Of a DNA stretch of 18,715 nucleotides, positions 6,931 to 15,516 are shown piece after piece. Numbering within the stretch: the first letter of the stretch is position 1; each line of letters starts with the position of its first letter. The notes beneath the pieces were generated by a model, which saw nothing but the letters and a program-made list of their open reading frames with translations, had not been told where the DNA came from and did no database searches. This DNA is from Amoebophrya sp. AT5.2. Its lineage: Eukaryota > Sar > Dinophyceae > Syndiniales > Amoebophryaceae. The translations under genes and the position numbers were made by a program. The stretch is from the NCBI GenBank assembly GCA_005223375.1, contig RXOD01004740.1, positions 1 through 18,715 of the forward strand, read 5' to 3'.

Positions 6931-9252
6931 CTAAGAAATATACAGCCTTGCCTTGACGCCTGAGACGTACAGACGCAGCCGCTTCTCAAAGGCGTTGCCT
7001 TGGAACGTCCCCGGAAGGTAGCGCACCAGCAGTTTCGCGGACTCCTCCAACCCTGTGGCCTGCGCGTGTTGTTTACAATTCGTGATATGCACGAGCAGCT
7101 TGAATCTCCGGAACCCCGCGCCGCGGAGGAGCCTGATGGTGTCCTTAATCCACGTACATACGTAGAAGAGGGCCAACATCTCCCCCTTATCTGCCAGCAG
7201 AAAGAGATGAAGGATTTTGGTCTTGCAGGACGTCGTTGTCGCCAAGTACATAAGCAGCTCCTGCAGTTCCCCAATAACGGCACACGCTGTTTTCACGGAA
7301 ACATGAACGCCGCTGCGAGCGTCGTTCCGTTTCTGGGCCTTCTTCTGGTCTGCGTCATTCTCCTCGGCGTCGGCACCGTCGGCGCTTTCGTCGGAATCTG
7401 AAGAGAAGAAGTCGTCACTTTCGTCGCCCCGCGGTTCCGCTTCGCGTTCATCAGAAACAACCCCGGCCGCAGTCTTTTTTGCGTCCGATAGGACGCTCAG
7501 CATCGGGTTGGCGCCTATTCGTTTCAATGGGTACGATTGATCAATTTTGTTCATCACGTATCTGTTTTTGATCCATCTCCTCGTCATAGTTGTTGAAATC
7601 ATGCCCAGGAAATGGTTTCGGCGGTCGACTCTGACGAGGTTGTTCTTCATCTGTTTCACGGTCTCTCGCGGCTCGTTCTCGTGAGAGCGTGGAGGCTCAG
7701 ATCGTGCGCGCCCGCTCGATTCTTGCGCGCAAGCGGCTTGGCCCCGTGTCACGTCGCTTTGATCCGGACGAACTGCCTCAGCACTGGCGGCCGCGCTAGT
7801 ACGACTAGTGGATGTCGTAGCCCCGATTTCGAAGCGAACGACGGAAGACGAGGAACTGTTATTGGAGCTGGAGTTTCCCGATGAACTGCTGCTTGACGGA
7901 TGATCTGGCCGATCCCTCTCACCGGCGCGGCTGCTATCGGAACCGTGAGAGCCCTGCTGCAAGACCGTTGGCTGGCGGGAGGCGCCATCGGCAGCCTGCG
8001 TTTTATCTGCGCCGCTTTCCGGTTGCCGGCTCGCGGGCGCCTCAGACAAAGAACGCACCTGGTTGTTAGGCCGCATCCCAAACACCTTCGCCTTTCCTTG
8101 TGTTTTATCGACTTGAAACACAATCGCCGCGTGTCCATCCACCGAAGCTTCCAGCTCGCCCCGCAACTCGTGCTGCAGCGCGAAATTGTACGCGACACTG
8201 CATTCCAGTAGCGAGCGCTTCTGCGTGAGGGTCAGAGGCAGAACGCAATCAAAAAACTCCGTAGTGCTTTTCTCGATTGTTTGTCTCGCCAAGTCGGTGC
8301 TTGAGCCCCGGGACCTTGGGCGAGAACTCCTCCCGTCAGAATTCTCGCCAGCATCGGAGGAAACGAAGTTCGACGCCGCTGGCGACGTTGCAGATGATTC
8401 GGCTTCAGACGAGGATGACGACGGCACGTAGTCCAGTAGTTTGTTATACGCTTTCCCCAACACTCGACGCGCCGCTTTCCGGCGCTTGGCTGAGCGCGAT
8501 CGCGGTTTCCGCTGATGAGAAGCGGAGACCTGTCTTCTGCCCGGTACGCACATTCGTGAATCGTGACGCCCTGCATTCGGAAGCTTCGGAATCGGACCCG
8601 CGAGTTTTCGTCGTGCTCGTGCGGCAGCTTCGTTTGATTCAATGATTTCGCGGGTGCGGTCCTCCTCAAGAGGAGCAAAATCGCAGAGCGGCGGCGGCGA
8701 TCTCGCCATCGCAGAAGAACGACGTCGATCGCTTTCGTGTAGGTTGGCCGCGAGGCGCGGAGGAATGAGGCCGTACGGATTTTGAAACGTTCGCGATCGT
8801 CCATCACAACCGCTACCGGCAGTGCGATTCGCTCCCCCCCTGTAGCTGATTGACGCCTGCGAATCGAAGAAGTCGGTGTCTCGACGGGGAGCAGTGGTAG
8901 ACGCCGCCGCCGCGGACGATCCGGTATATGAGCCTTGCGGCGAGCAAGCGAATCGTCCGGATCTGCTTCCCGGCGAGAAGCGGTTCGAAGAATTATGCGA
9001 TCGAAACTGTTTCTGGAAACGGTCTTGAGTGCGGCTGCGGCGCCTCCGGCTACGACCCCGATCGGACTCACCGAAGATGCCTCTTCGCAACCATTTCGGC
9101 ACGTGGTTCCGGTTCGTCAGCGAATAGTCCCCGGTGAGTGCGCATCCGGCAGAGCGCCACTGCCTGCCGCCGCCGGCGCGCTTCTTCTTCTGTTTCTCGA
9201 CCGTGCGCTGCCCCGCGCCTATCATTTCCAAAAGGCGATCCTGAACCAACAT
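6931..9252 (-). CDS. Unrecognised protein with Arg/Ser-rich N-terminus and compact C-terminal region, 773 aa
   Basis: The frame is open from 9324 to a TAG stop at 6931-6933. The first in-frame ATG is 9250-9252, giving 773 aa. An acceptor-like CTCTAACATCAG lies just upstream (about 9301-9312), so a spliced 5' exon is possible. No family is recognised. The first ~100 residues are basic, with Arg/Ser runs (GRSRRRRSRTQDRF) as in SR-type RNA-binding or nuclear proteins. A second basic cluster (RSAKRRKAARR) could be a nuclear localisation signal. Mid-protein blocks look folded (LLECSVAYNFALQHELRG, then GHAAIVFQVDKTQGKAKVF), separated by Ser/Asn homopolymers. An acidic Ser/Asp/Glu patch precedes the last ~125 residues, which have few low-complexity residues and alternate hydrophobic and basic stretches (LLMYLATTTSCKTKILHLFL, MLALFYVCTWIKDTIRLL). 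They are probably a domain. Confidence 0.8.
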   Translation of the reverse strand: MLVQDRLLEMIGAGQRTVEKQKKKRAGGGRQWRSAGCALTGDYSLTNRNHVPKWLRRGIFGESDRGRSRRRRSRTQDRFQKQFRSHNSSNRFSPGSRSGRFACSPQGSYTGSSAAAASTTAPRRDTDFFDSQASISYRGGANRTAGSGCDGRSRTFQNPYGLIPPRLAANLHESDRRRSSAMARSPPPLCDFAPLEEDRTREIIESNEAAARARRKLAGPIPKLPNAGRHDSRMCVPGRRQVSASHQRKPRSRSAKRRKAARRVLGKAYNKLLDYVPSSSSSEAESSATSPAASNFVSSDAGENSDGRSSRPRSRGSSTDLARQTIEKSTTEFFDCVLPLTLTQKRSLLECSVAYNFALQHELRGELEASVDGHAAIVFQVDKTQGKAKVFGMRPNNQVRSLSEAPASRQPESGADKTQAADGASRQPTVLQQGSHGSDSSRAGERDRPDHPSSSSSSGNSSSNNSSSSSVVRFEIGATTSTSRTSAAASAEAVRPDQSDVTRGQAACAQESSGRARSEPPRSHENEPRETVKQMKNNLVRVDRRNHFLGMISTTMTRRWIKNRYVMNKIDQSYPLKRIGANPMLSVLSDAKKTAAGVVSDEREAEPRGDESDDFFSSDSDESADGADAEENDADQKKAQKRNDARSGVHVSVKTACAVIGELQELLMYLATTTSCKTKILHLFLLADKGEMLALFYVCTWIKDTIRLLRGAGFRRFKLLVHITNCKQHAQATGLEESAKLLVRYLPGTFQGNAFEKRLRLYVSGVKARLYIS

Positions 9253-9797
9253 CGCGATCTTTCTCCTGGTCAGCAGAGCCGCCGACACCGAACCCGATGA
9301 CCTGATGTTAGAGATTGGAGATAATTACTGACTGCACTCTGACAGCACTGGTGAACCAAGCAATAAGATGCGCTTTCATCTAGAAGTGGTTTTCCGCATC
9401 GGGACCGCAACCAGCTCCGACATAATCACGGTTACTTACAATTCGTCCAGCTGGCCGGCCGATCAGAGATCGAGTCCTTCTTGCGCGCTTGAATCAGCTC
9501 CTCCGGCTCCGCTCGACGATGAAGTAGAACATAAATCTCGCCACCAAGACGCTTTGGGTCTCGGTGACCCGAGGGCTCCCTGATTTCTAGCGCAGCAGGA
9601 GCGCGGTCGCGAGTGTCTGGGATACACGAGCCTCTATGCCCGGCGCGCGAGCATGAACGACGCTGCACAAGTGTACTGGCCTCAGATGATGTCTCCGAAT
9701 CCTTGCTATCCTGAAGCCAATCTGCGGATGGCGGTCCCCGGTCTTTTTGGCGGCACTGGAGGCACCAGAGGGCAAGTTGCTCGAAAGCTCGTGCTCA

Positions 9798-9828
9798 TTT
9801 TTGCGTAGAGTAGTTTTTGCGTAGAGTA
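9798..9828. repeat. 16-bp tandem doublet
   Basis: TTTTTGCGTAGAGTAG at 9798-9813 is followed at once by TTTTTGCGTAGAGTA at 9814-9828. The copies are identical over 15 bases. It lies in the gene-poor spacer. Confidence 0.9.
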
Positions 9829-10066
9829 TCGGGATCGGCCTAATTCCATTGTTCACATGTTGTACGAATCAATCATACATACAGTGCGTGGCTTGTGAAA
9901 TTTGAATTCGTTTGCTCTGCTGCGCTGGTGAATAATCAACGAGGCAGTATATTATAACTAGGCGCAACGAGTAGGCGCGGCCCATAGCAGGTTATTCCTC
10001 ACGATGATGAAATATAACTTCATCGACGCGGATGGTGATTCAAGCGCCTCTCGAGATGTGGTTGCA

Positions 10067-10174
10067 GACTTCAACACGAGAAAAGCCACGGCACAATGAA
10101 ACGGGACGAGGTGTCGAAGCCGTCTGTCGACTTCAACACGAGAAAAGCCACGGCACAATGAAACGGGACGAGGT
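10067..10174. repeat. Perfect 46-bp direct repeat
   Basis: The block that begins GACTTCAACACGAG and ends ACGGGACGAGGT occurs at 10067-10112 and again, identical, at 10129-10174. A 16-bp unique spacer separates them. Flanking bases differ, so the repeat unit is sharply bounded. The copies are in different reading phases (offset 62 bp), so they do not encode a repeated peptide in one frame. Nothing nearby resembles a transposase. Confidence 0.95.
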
Positions 10175-10749
10175 AGGAGCAAAAGCAGCAAAGCACGGGA
10201 GCAAGACCAGAAGCGGCAAGGCCGCTCATCTGCAACCATATGCCTGCCTGGTTCCAGCACAGACGGAGATGAAAGCCTGCAGCTCCATAAAAAATCGCAG
10301 TCGAGACGTCACGTTCTCCGCACGGTTCCGATTCGCCAGTTCCGGCAAGCTTCCGCGCTCTGGACTCCATCGTCGACGCCGCGCAACTCGAGGTGGCTGG
10401 TGGCATCGCGATGTTTGTTGCACCGCGCGCCGCCCGTGCGCTGCTTTCTTGCTCGCCGGTTCCCGTGCCCTGTCCGGCGCTGTCGAAGCTTGCAGCTAGC
10501 ACTATCTGGGGTCGGCGAAGATTGCAGCTAGATTCACTCGCCTACCCACAGCCTTTAACGCGTGCAAGAACAAGTTGTAGGCGTGATTTAGATCCACTCC
10601 TTCAAGTTATAGCCGCGCGTAAGAGCTCGAGCTTCCGCTTCGACCAAATCGATACTATTGATGAAGATGAAGCGGCCTGCATCGCTACACTAGTATCTAT
10701 CGCGATCTGCATGAAGATGGGAACAAAGGTGGATCGTGACCGGCGGATA

Positions 10750-11004
10750 TCAGTCCAGTTTGCGCCCGCCGGCTTCATCCTTCGGTCTTCTTGCAGCGAA
10801 GCTGTCGCCTTTCTCCTTCATCTGGATTTGAATATGGTCCTCGATCCCCCGTAAGACAAAGCACACGAACGGGCAGTGGCGAAAAGTCTGGCTCTGTTGC
10901 TTTAATTTCAGTAGCAGGGAAGTTCGGGAAAAATCCACGATGATCTTTCGTACCCACCTATGAATGATCTCGGCTGCCGTCGTTCCAAAGCTCCGTTCCA
11001 TTGT
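10750..11004 (-). CDS. Weak candidate exon or small protein, 84 aa
   Basis: From the ATG at 11002-11004 the frame runs to TGA at 10750-10752, and it is open upstream to about 11080. The peptide has ordered-looking composition: TTAAEIIHRWVRKIIVDFSR, then FRHCPFVCFVLRGIEDHI and a charged tail. No family is recognised. Third-base usage is mixed, and I see no clear splice sites linking it to a neighbour. A plus-strand frame (10393-10854) overlaps its 3' part. It may be an isolated exon, a gene relic or chance. Confidence 0.2.
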   Translation of the reverse strand, partial: TMERSFGTTAAEIIHRWVRKIIVDFSRTSLLLKLKQQSQTFRHCPFVCFVLRGIEDHIQIQMKEKGDSFAARRPKDEAGGRKLD

Positions 11005-11183
11005 ACGCACGTCGCTATCGCTGAGCCTCGAGACATCAACGCTCGAGTCACCAGCGTTGCACAGCACATCACGGAATCAACGCCGCGGAACTTTCACTCC
11101 TGTTCCGGATAAAGAACTACGCTTCGTGCATTTTGCAAATCGAAATGAATCGATGGCAGAGCTTTTACTTGTTCTTCTGAAAG

Positions 11184-11495
11184 AAAATTAATATTAAATA
11201 ATGAATTCAAGAATGTCGATCAATCTTCGAAGATAAGAACTAGTTGAAGCGACCTGCTGTATTCTGCACGTCTGGGTCTGACACAATATGGAGACTTAGG
11301 AACCCTATGACTAGTAGTACTTAACTCGCCTATTGTTGTCGACGACGTGGACGTAGCACAATCAGCAACACTCTTCATCGCTGGAGGGTGTAAGGATCGC
11401 GGGAGAACAGTGATGATTTTATTAATCATAAATAGTTCGTAATAAATTCCAGATGAAGAAAAATAATAATCTAAATAGTGTACTATTATTACCCA
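11184..11495. other. AT-rich pockets with small hairpins
   Basis: 11184-11213 and 11413-11495 are strongly AT-rich compared with the surrounding sequence. Small stems occur: ATGATT-TTATT-AATCAT at 11413-11429, AATAG-TGTA-CTATT at 11474-11487, and the 12-bp palindrome ATCTTCGAAGAT at 11223-11234. Such pockets can be intergenic regulatory, scaffold or origin regions, but nothing specific is recognised. Confidence 0.4.
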
Positions 11496-11782
11496 TCCAG
11501 TCCTCACCACGACACGCTGGCTGTGCACCTAGTTCTTGTCTAGTGTAGTGCCTGCAATCAGGAAATTGCTCTTTGTAGTTCAGACAAACATAAAAGTAAA
11601 TCTTCGACGTCTAGACTGGTACTAGGCTGGAGTAGAAGTGCAGTACGTGATGAAGCACAAGCAGGCACGCACTGACGCGTCACGCTCACGCAGAGAGAGC
11701 GCTACAACGCTGTGCGACGCCCAGGACGATGGGTTATCAAATGGTTTTCCCGTAGACGTAGTTGTTGATGCTAGCAGCAGCA

Positions 11783-12638
11783 TCACGCAGAGTGAAAGGA
11801 GGATGAAAGTTCGCCGCTCTTCCGGCGGGAGTCGTCGTTGTCCATGTGGATGCTGTTGTCCATCGGCACCTGCATCATGTCGTCCTGCGCGTCCTGCACC
11901 TCGTCCTGCGCGACCTCCTCCTTGACCGCGACGAGGGACGAGGTGTTGCCGGATGGTCCTCCGGAAGTCGAGCTCGAGGAGCTGCCCGGCTCTTGCTTTT
12001 CGAACATGGGCCTGAAGTATAAATGAAATTGTGCGGCAGTGTGTGCACGTATTCTGCTGCCCGTTGCTCTTCATTTTCTTGTTGAAATTCAAACTTGGTT
12101 CGAGCTACAACCCCAGCCACTATGTGGAGGACGATGGAGATGAAGAAGGAGATGAAGTGCCATTCGTCCTATTTTAATTGAGTCCATAACTACTAAATAT
12201 GATCGACGAACCAGTTCATCTTGGGGACGCGAGCCGTGGTCTTGGGGACGCTGTCCTTGTTCTCCGGGACGCAGCCGGAATACGATTCCTTGCACATCTT
12301 CAGGTCCATCGAACCTCCGCACCCGAATTTCCCGTAGACAACCGATTGATGCAGGTTCGTCGACGAGCTGCCATTGTGTCGATTCGGGGACGCCGATGAT
12401 ATCAGGACCACAATAAATGAAAGCGACAGATATGAGACCTCTACTAGATCAAGGCGCCCCAGGCATCAGCGGCCGTAAGCCAGAATGAAAAAGATTTAGA
12501 AAAAGGTCTAAGTGATAGCTTTTATACTAGAAGAACGTCTTTCCGCGGGACAGAGACATGGGCGGAGGGGAATCCAGGGGGCCCATGTGAATGTGGTTCT
12601 GCGCCATGTGGTCCTCCTTCTTCATGAACGCGTAGGGA
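11783..12638 (-). CDS. 3' exons of a spliced gene, product unrecognised
   Basis: Three exons are proposed: 12528-12638, 12212-12367 and 11783-12011. The first begins after AACCAG and reads PYAFMKKEDHMAQ through SLSRGKTFF. The second is fixed by phase: TA before GTATAA joins C after GGCAG to make TAC, continuing with SSTNLHQSVVYGKFGCGG, a Cys-containing stretch (KMCKESYSGCVPENK) and two VPK motifs. The third starts after the strong acceptor TATACTTCAG and reads MFEKQEPGSSSSS, then an acidic Gln/Asp/Met region (QDEVQDAQDDMMQVPMD), ending at TGA, 11783-11785. All three have G/C-rich third bases. The second-to-third junction (TG before GTTCGT) is weak. The gene may instead stop at the in-frame TAG at 12193-12195, with a separate gene from the ATG at 12005-12007. 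The first exon needs two bases from upstream, so this is probably the continuation of the 5' exons. Confidence 0.5.
12012..12211 (-). other. Possible intron 6
   Basis: The acceptor TTTATACTTCAG before GCCCATG is strong and needs a phase-2 donor. TG before GTTCGT at 12211-12210 fits and rebuilds TGG, but the donor is weak. The alternative donor at GTAGTT would create a stop. Confidence 0.35.
12368..12527 (-). other. Intron 5, GT-AG, phase 2
   Basis: The donor is TTCTTCTA followed by GTATAA, and the acceptor is ACAATGGCAG followed by CTCGTCG. The split codon TA plus C gives Tyr. If the intron is retained, the same TA plus the intron's first G makes an immediate TAG stop. Phase and third-base bias on both sides agree. 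Confidence 0.75.
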
Positions 12639-12948
12639 CTGGTTCATTGAAATTGATTTCATGCACTTCTAGCGCAAGCGTAATATTAAGTAGTAGTAAC
12701 CTGGTCTCTGCCATTACCAGAACCAGGATAAGCTCCTCCGGCGCGAGCGAATACGGAAAACCCAATCAACAGCGTGAAAGGAAGTGCGAGCCTACTTCTC
12801 GGCTCCATGATCACACTTGCGGCCGTTGTCGTTTCCACATCACCCGCTGTCTCGGCTGCGACGGAAAGCTCCTGCCTCACAGATGGAAGTGTGAAGCCGG
12901 AGTGAAATATCAACGACAAATAGTAAATCATAAAAGTAAAAAGGCGAC
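12639..12948 (-). other. Probable intron 4, boundaries uncertain
   Basis: The acceptor CAATGAACCAG at 12639-12649 is firm, because the next exon's frame has a TGA just upstream. Donor choices of matching phase 2 are CG before GTCGCC (exon end 12949) and CC before GTCGCC (exon end 12967); neither is a good consensus. An ORF of 40 codons (12686-12808) that resembles a signal peptide lies inside. Confidence 0.4.
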
Positions 12949-14045
12949 CGCTTCGCCTCCGGCGACGGAGTAATCAGGCAGGAAGTGGCGCGCTGCTCGT
13001 TCTTGTCGCGCTTCGCGGTCGCGAACGGATTCCCGGCGTTCTCGTTGTGCTCCTTCTCCTTCGCCAGGTGGTCCTCGAGTTTGGTCTCAAACTCAATGTC
13101 GTCGAAGGTCACGACCGGCGTCGCTGCAGTTTTCAATTGCGTTGATCCCCATGCTTTGTTTTTCTCGCGAAATAAGCATCCAATACCAGGTAGGGCGGGG
13201 GGATCCATGCAGCACAATGAGTAAGCAACAAGACGATGAGAAATGGAATAGTTACTGACCTAAGTCCTTCACTTCGAGGAGGCCGAACTTGGTCGGGTCC
13301 AGATCGTGGTCGCGCATGACCTTGTACGCCGCCTCGATCGCGTCGACGAAGATCGCGCCCTTGTTCGTCGCGATTGCGAGCTTCTTCATCGTGGAATCGA
13401 GCTTGTGGGTCACGACCTGCAAGTACAAACTTGCCCAATTAAATTCATTGCCCACCCTGGCTTATAATCCTACTTGCTCATCCGAACTATAATTTTTGCC
13501 TGGCCATCATCAACTGAATTTTTACACGTGTTTGCACAACGTCATCAAATGAATCTTTACCCGGATGTGACGCTCGTAAAGGCTCTTCGTCCCGCGCATG
13601 TAATCTTGCACCTCATCGATGAATTCTGCCGTCGTGTCAATGGAGTTCCGGTGCATCCGGGCCTCTTCCTTCAGCCCGTAAAGTTGCTTCCGCTGCGGGA
13701 TAATTTTGATACTCATTGTTCGGCACGGAACGCACTTCCTTCGTAGAACAAAGTAAAGTCAAGCACCCGAAAGCTATAAGCGTCAAACTATGTTGAAAAC
13801 AAGATGGGTAGAGAGTCATATTAAGAGCGATGAAGATGCACGATGTTCTCCGAAAATTTTTCGCTCTCCTTACAGTTGCCGCGCACTTTCTCCAGCGCAA
13901 CCTTGAAGTGCGACTCCATCATCAGCAAGACCCCCACGGGGAAGACACCGTCCTCGAGATGGCTGGTGAGACCGCTCAGGAGTTCCGAAACTTCAGTGGG
14001 CACCGGCGTAAGCTGGAGAGCAGGAGACGCATCGGACGAGCTCAT
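12949..14045 (-). CDS. 5' exons of a spliced gene, helical charged protein, product unrecognised
   Basis: Exons proposed: 13869-14045, 13561-13734, 13261-13416 and about 12949-13123. The start ATG at 14043-14045 gives MSSSDASPALQLTPVP, then HLEDGVFPVGVLLMMESHF. Exon 2 reads QRKQLYGLKEEARMHRNS, then TAEFIDEVQDYMRGTKSLY. Exon 3 reads VVTHKLDSTMKKLAIATNKG, then KVMRDHDLDPTKFGLLEVKD. Exon 4 reads TPVVTFDDIEFETKLEDH, then a Lys/Glu/Asn region. Introns 2 and 3 are clean GT-AG with matching phases (0 and 1). Intron 1 cannot be GT-AG in frame and may use a GA donor. The end of exon 4 is unsure; a phase-2 donor near 12949 or 12967 would fit the exon at 12638. The product looks soluble, alpha-helical and cytosolic, without signal peptide or membrane segment. 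No family is recognised. Confidence 0.6.
13124..13260 (-). other. Intron 3, GT-AG, phase 1
   Basis: The donor is TTAG followed by GTCAGTAAC, and the acceptor is AAACTGCAG followed by CGACGCC. The 137-bp intron leaves G plus CG to form an Ala codon, joining EVKDL to ATPVVTF. Confidence 0.8.
13417..13560 (-). other. Intron 2, GT-AG, phase 0
   Basis: The donor is CGG followed by GTAAAG, and the acceptor is TTTGTACTTGCAG followed by GTCGTG. The 144-bp intron joins HIR to VVTHKLD in frame. The intron has stops in all useful frames, while both exons keep G/C-rich third bases. Confidence 0.85.
13735..13868 (-). other. Intron 1 (non-canonical, tentative)
   Basis: The flanking exons are in different frames, so an intron is required. 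The attractive GTAAGG donor at 13873 has phase 1, and no in-frame AG acceptor with phase 1 lies in range. Its nearest acceptor would create TGA. A GA donor after TGTAAG (intron from 13868) with an acceptor ending GGAAG keeps the frame. The repeated AAG at both ends makes the exact cut ambiguous. GC and GA donors are known in dinoflagellates. Confidence 0.35.
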
Positions 14046-15516
14046 CTTTTTTTTCGAGCTGATCGAGAGACAGAGATAATCTGTACACTTCTAGACTAGG
14101 TGCTGACTCAACAGTGAAAATGGACGGACCTACGTTTTTGATTCGCGCAGTTGATGTTGGCGAAAGTCGATGGCAGTGCGCGCTGTTCTTTATGATGATG
14201 TGGCTTCTACATAAGCTACTCCGGAACTAGGCTGACGAAGCGGACTGCAGCGCTCGCTTAATGCAAGGAGGTGCAACAGAACAACAAGGCACGCATATTG
14301 ACCACGAAGCAAGAGATCAAAACGGATAGGAATTGGCAACGCTCTCTCGCTCCACATGAATAACGCTCTCTCGCTCCACATGAATGCAGCAACCTCTCTC
14401 CGGTGACGTGAGCGTGACCGTCACCCTGGCGACACACATATACATAGATTCAGAGAGCCATTGCGCAATCGTGTTGAGCGCACGAGCAGCACGCGCACAG
14501 GCTTACTATTTTTGTTGTGGTCGTTCTTGCAACTGACGCGTTGGGACCTCATCACCAAGCCCGTCCATCATTTTATCTACCAGCGTCTCATGCTGATCCG
14601 TGTCACAGAGTGGTCTATTCTGATTGCTCCTTTAATATCGTCAGTCGCCGCTGCGGCATTCGAAATCCCCCCGCAACCCCCCGCTCATTCATGTCGTCGT
14701 CTCGGAGAGTCTTGCTCCAACCCCGCCGTGAACGATGGAGCTGAGTGGTTCCGTATAATTTGTTCTTGGAATTGAAACTCAGATGCAATATTAATATTTA
14801 CTATTTGGCGCTACATCACCAAAACCAAGAACGCCATGCATAACCTGTGCTCTGCAATTCCGCGGCACCTCTGCTGCATTTCGTTTTTCGTCTTTTCAAT
14901 TTCGCCCAGGAGTTGCGAAAGTTGCTTCCATGATCAACCCAAGCGCACCGCGCCACATGCTCGGGCCTATTGAGCCGCACCATCGTCGCACCATCGTCGC
15001 ATCGTGTTCTGCTTGACCTGTTGAAATGAATGACACAAAACACAAAAACGCAGAGCATATTTCATAAGTTTCCTGCTTCTTCGGACCCTTCTTGGGACCT
15101 TCTTTCGCCCCGCCGTGGGAACATGTGTGGTCCTTTCTAACTTTTGGATGAATGAGAGAGTCATTGTCAACATGTTGAAATGATTGTACAAGCAATAACG
15201 CAGTGGTGCAGGTTAAAAACTACTAGAAGTCCTGGCATGGATAGAGTTGAATTTGTGTCTATCCCAACCGTGTCCACTTGCACGACGCGGACAAGGGTTT
15301 AATTAGGTTCTTTTAATTCAGCACAGCTCCGCTGTGGCATAGAAACAGAAAGTCGAAAAAAAATTGGGCTTCAAGGTGTCTCCGTAATCGTAAGAAATTT
15401 GGTTCATCGTTCGTTCTCCGTAATTAAAACTAGCCTCGGACTCCAGTAGGAACTGGCTTCATCCTCAACAGGTTTGTAAATCATCTACCTTAACCTTCTT
15501 TCAACATCTAGCTTCT
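14046..15516. other. Gene-free spacer
   Basis: No convincing gene is seen. A plus-strand frame at 14461-14775 has a hydrophobic centre but no ATG near its start and no codon bias. Minus-strand frames at 14.8-15.2 kb are short. The spacer contains a 24-bp tandem duplication (listed), an 11-bp doublet (GCACCATCGTC twice, 14977-14998) and a short hairpin (CACAGC-TCC-GCTGTG, 15322-15336). It would hold the 5' region of the spliced gene and the 3' UTR of the right-edge gene. Confidence 0.5.
14338..14385. repeat. Perfect 24-bp tandem duplication
   Basis: A 24-bp unit starting AACGCTCTCTCGC and ending CACATGAAT occupies 14338-14361 and is repeated without change at 14362-14385. The copies abut exactly, as expected for replication slippage or a recent duplication. 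Confidence 0.95.

Larger units (their letters stand above)
9253..11782. other. Gene-poor spacer with repeats and an AT-rich pocket
   Basis: No complete gene is convincing. Its 9253-9324 end is the possible 5' extension of the gene at 6931-9252. Frames on both strands between 9.4 and 10.9 kb overlap one another, many lack an ATG, and none shows clear codon bias. One minus-strand ORF (10750-11004) is listed separately as a weak candidate. The stretch contains a 16-bp doublet, a perfect 46-bp direct repeat and two AT-rich pockets. A loosely repeated 18-mer (GTCGAAGCTTGCAGCTAG, GGCGAAGATTGCAGCTAG) lies at about 10482-10534. Confidence 0.45.

Noticed and set aside
9587..9856. Minus-strand frame of 89 codons in the spacer
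   Set aside because: Composition is Arg/His/Ala-rich as in translated noncoding DNA, and it begins and ends within small repeats.
10071..10502. Minus-strand frame carrying the 46-bp repeat as peptide
   Set aside because: The two repeat copies fall in different phases and give unrelated peptides, so there is no protein-level repeat. No ATG-led coding signal is present.
10393..10854. Plus-strand frame of 153 codons
   Set aside because: It starts with GTG, has no codon bias, runs against the general gene direction and overlaps a minus-strand frame of similar quality.
14461..14775. Plus-strand hydrophobic frame of 104 codons
   Set aside because: It has no ATG near its start, mixed third-base usage and no splice context. 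It could be chance.
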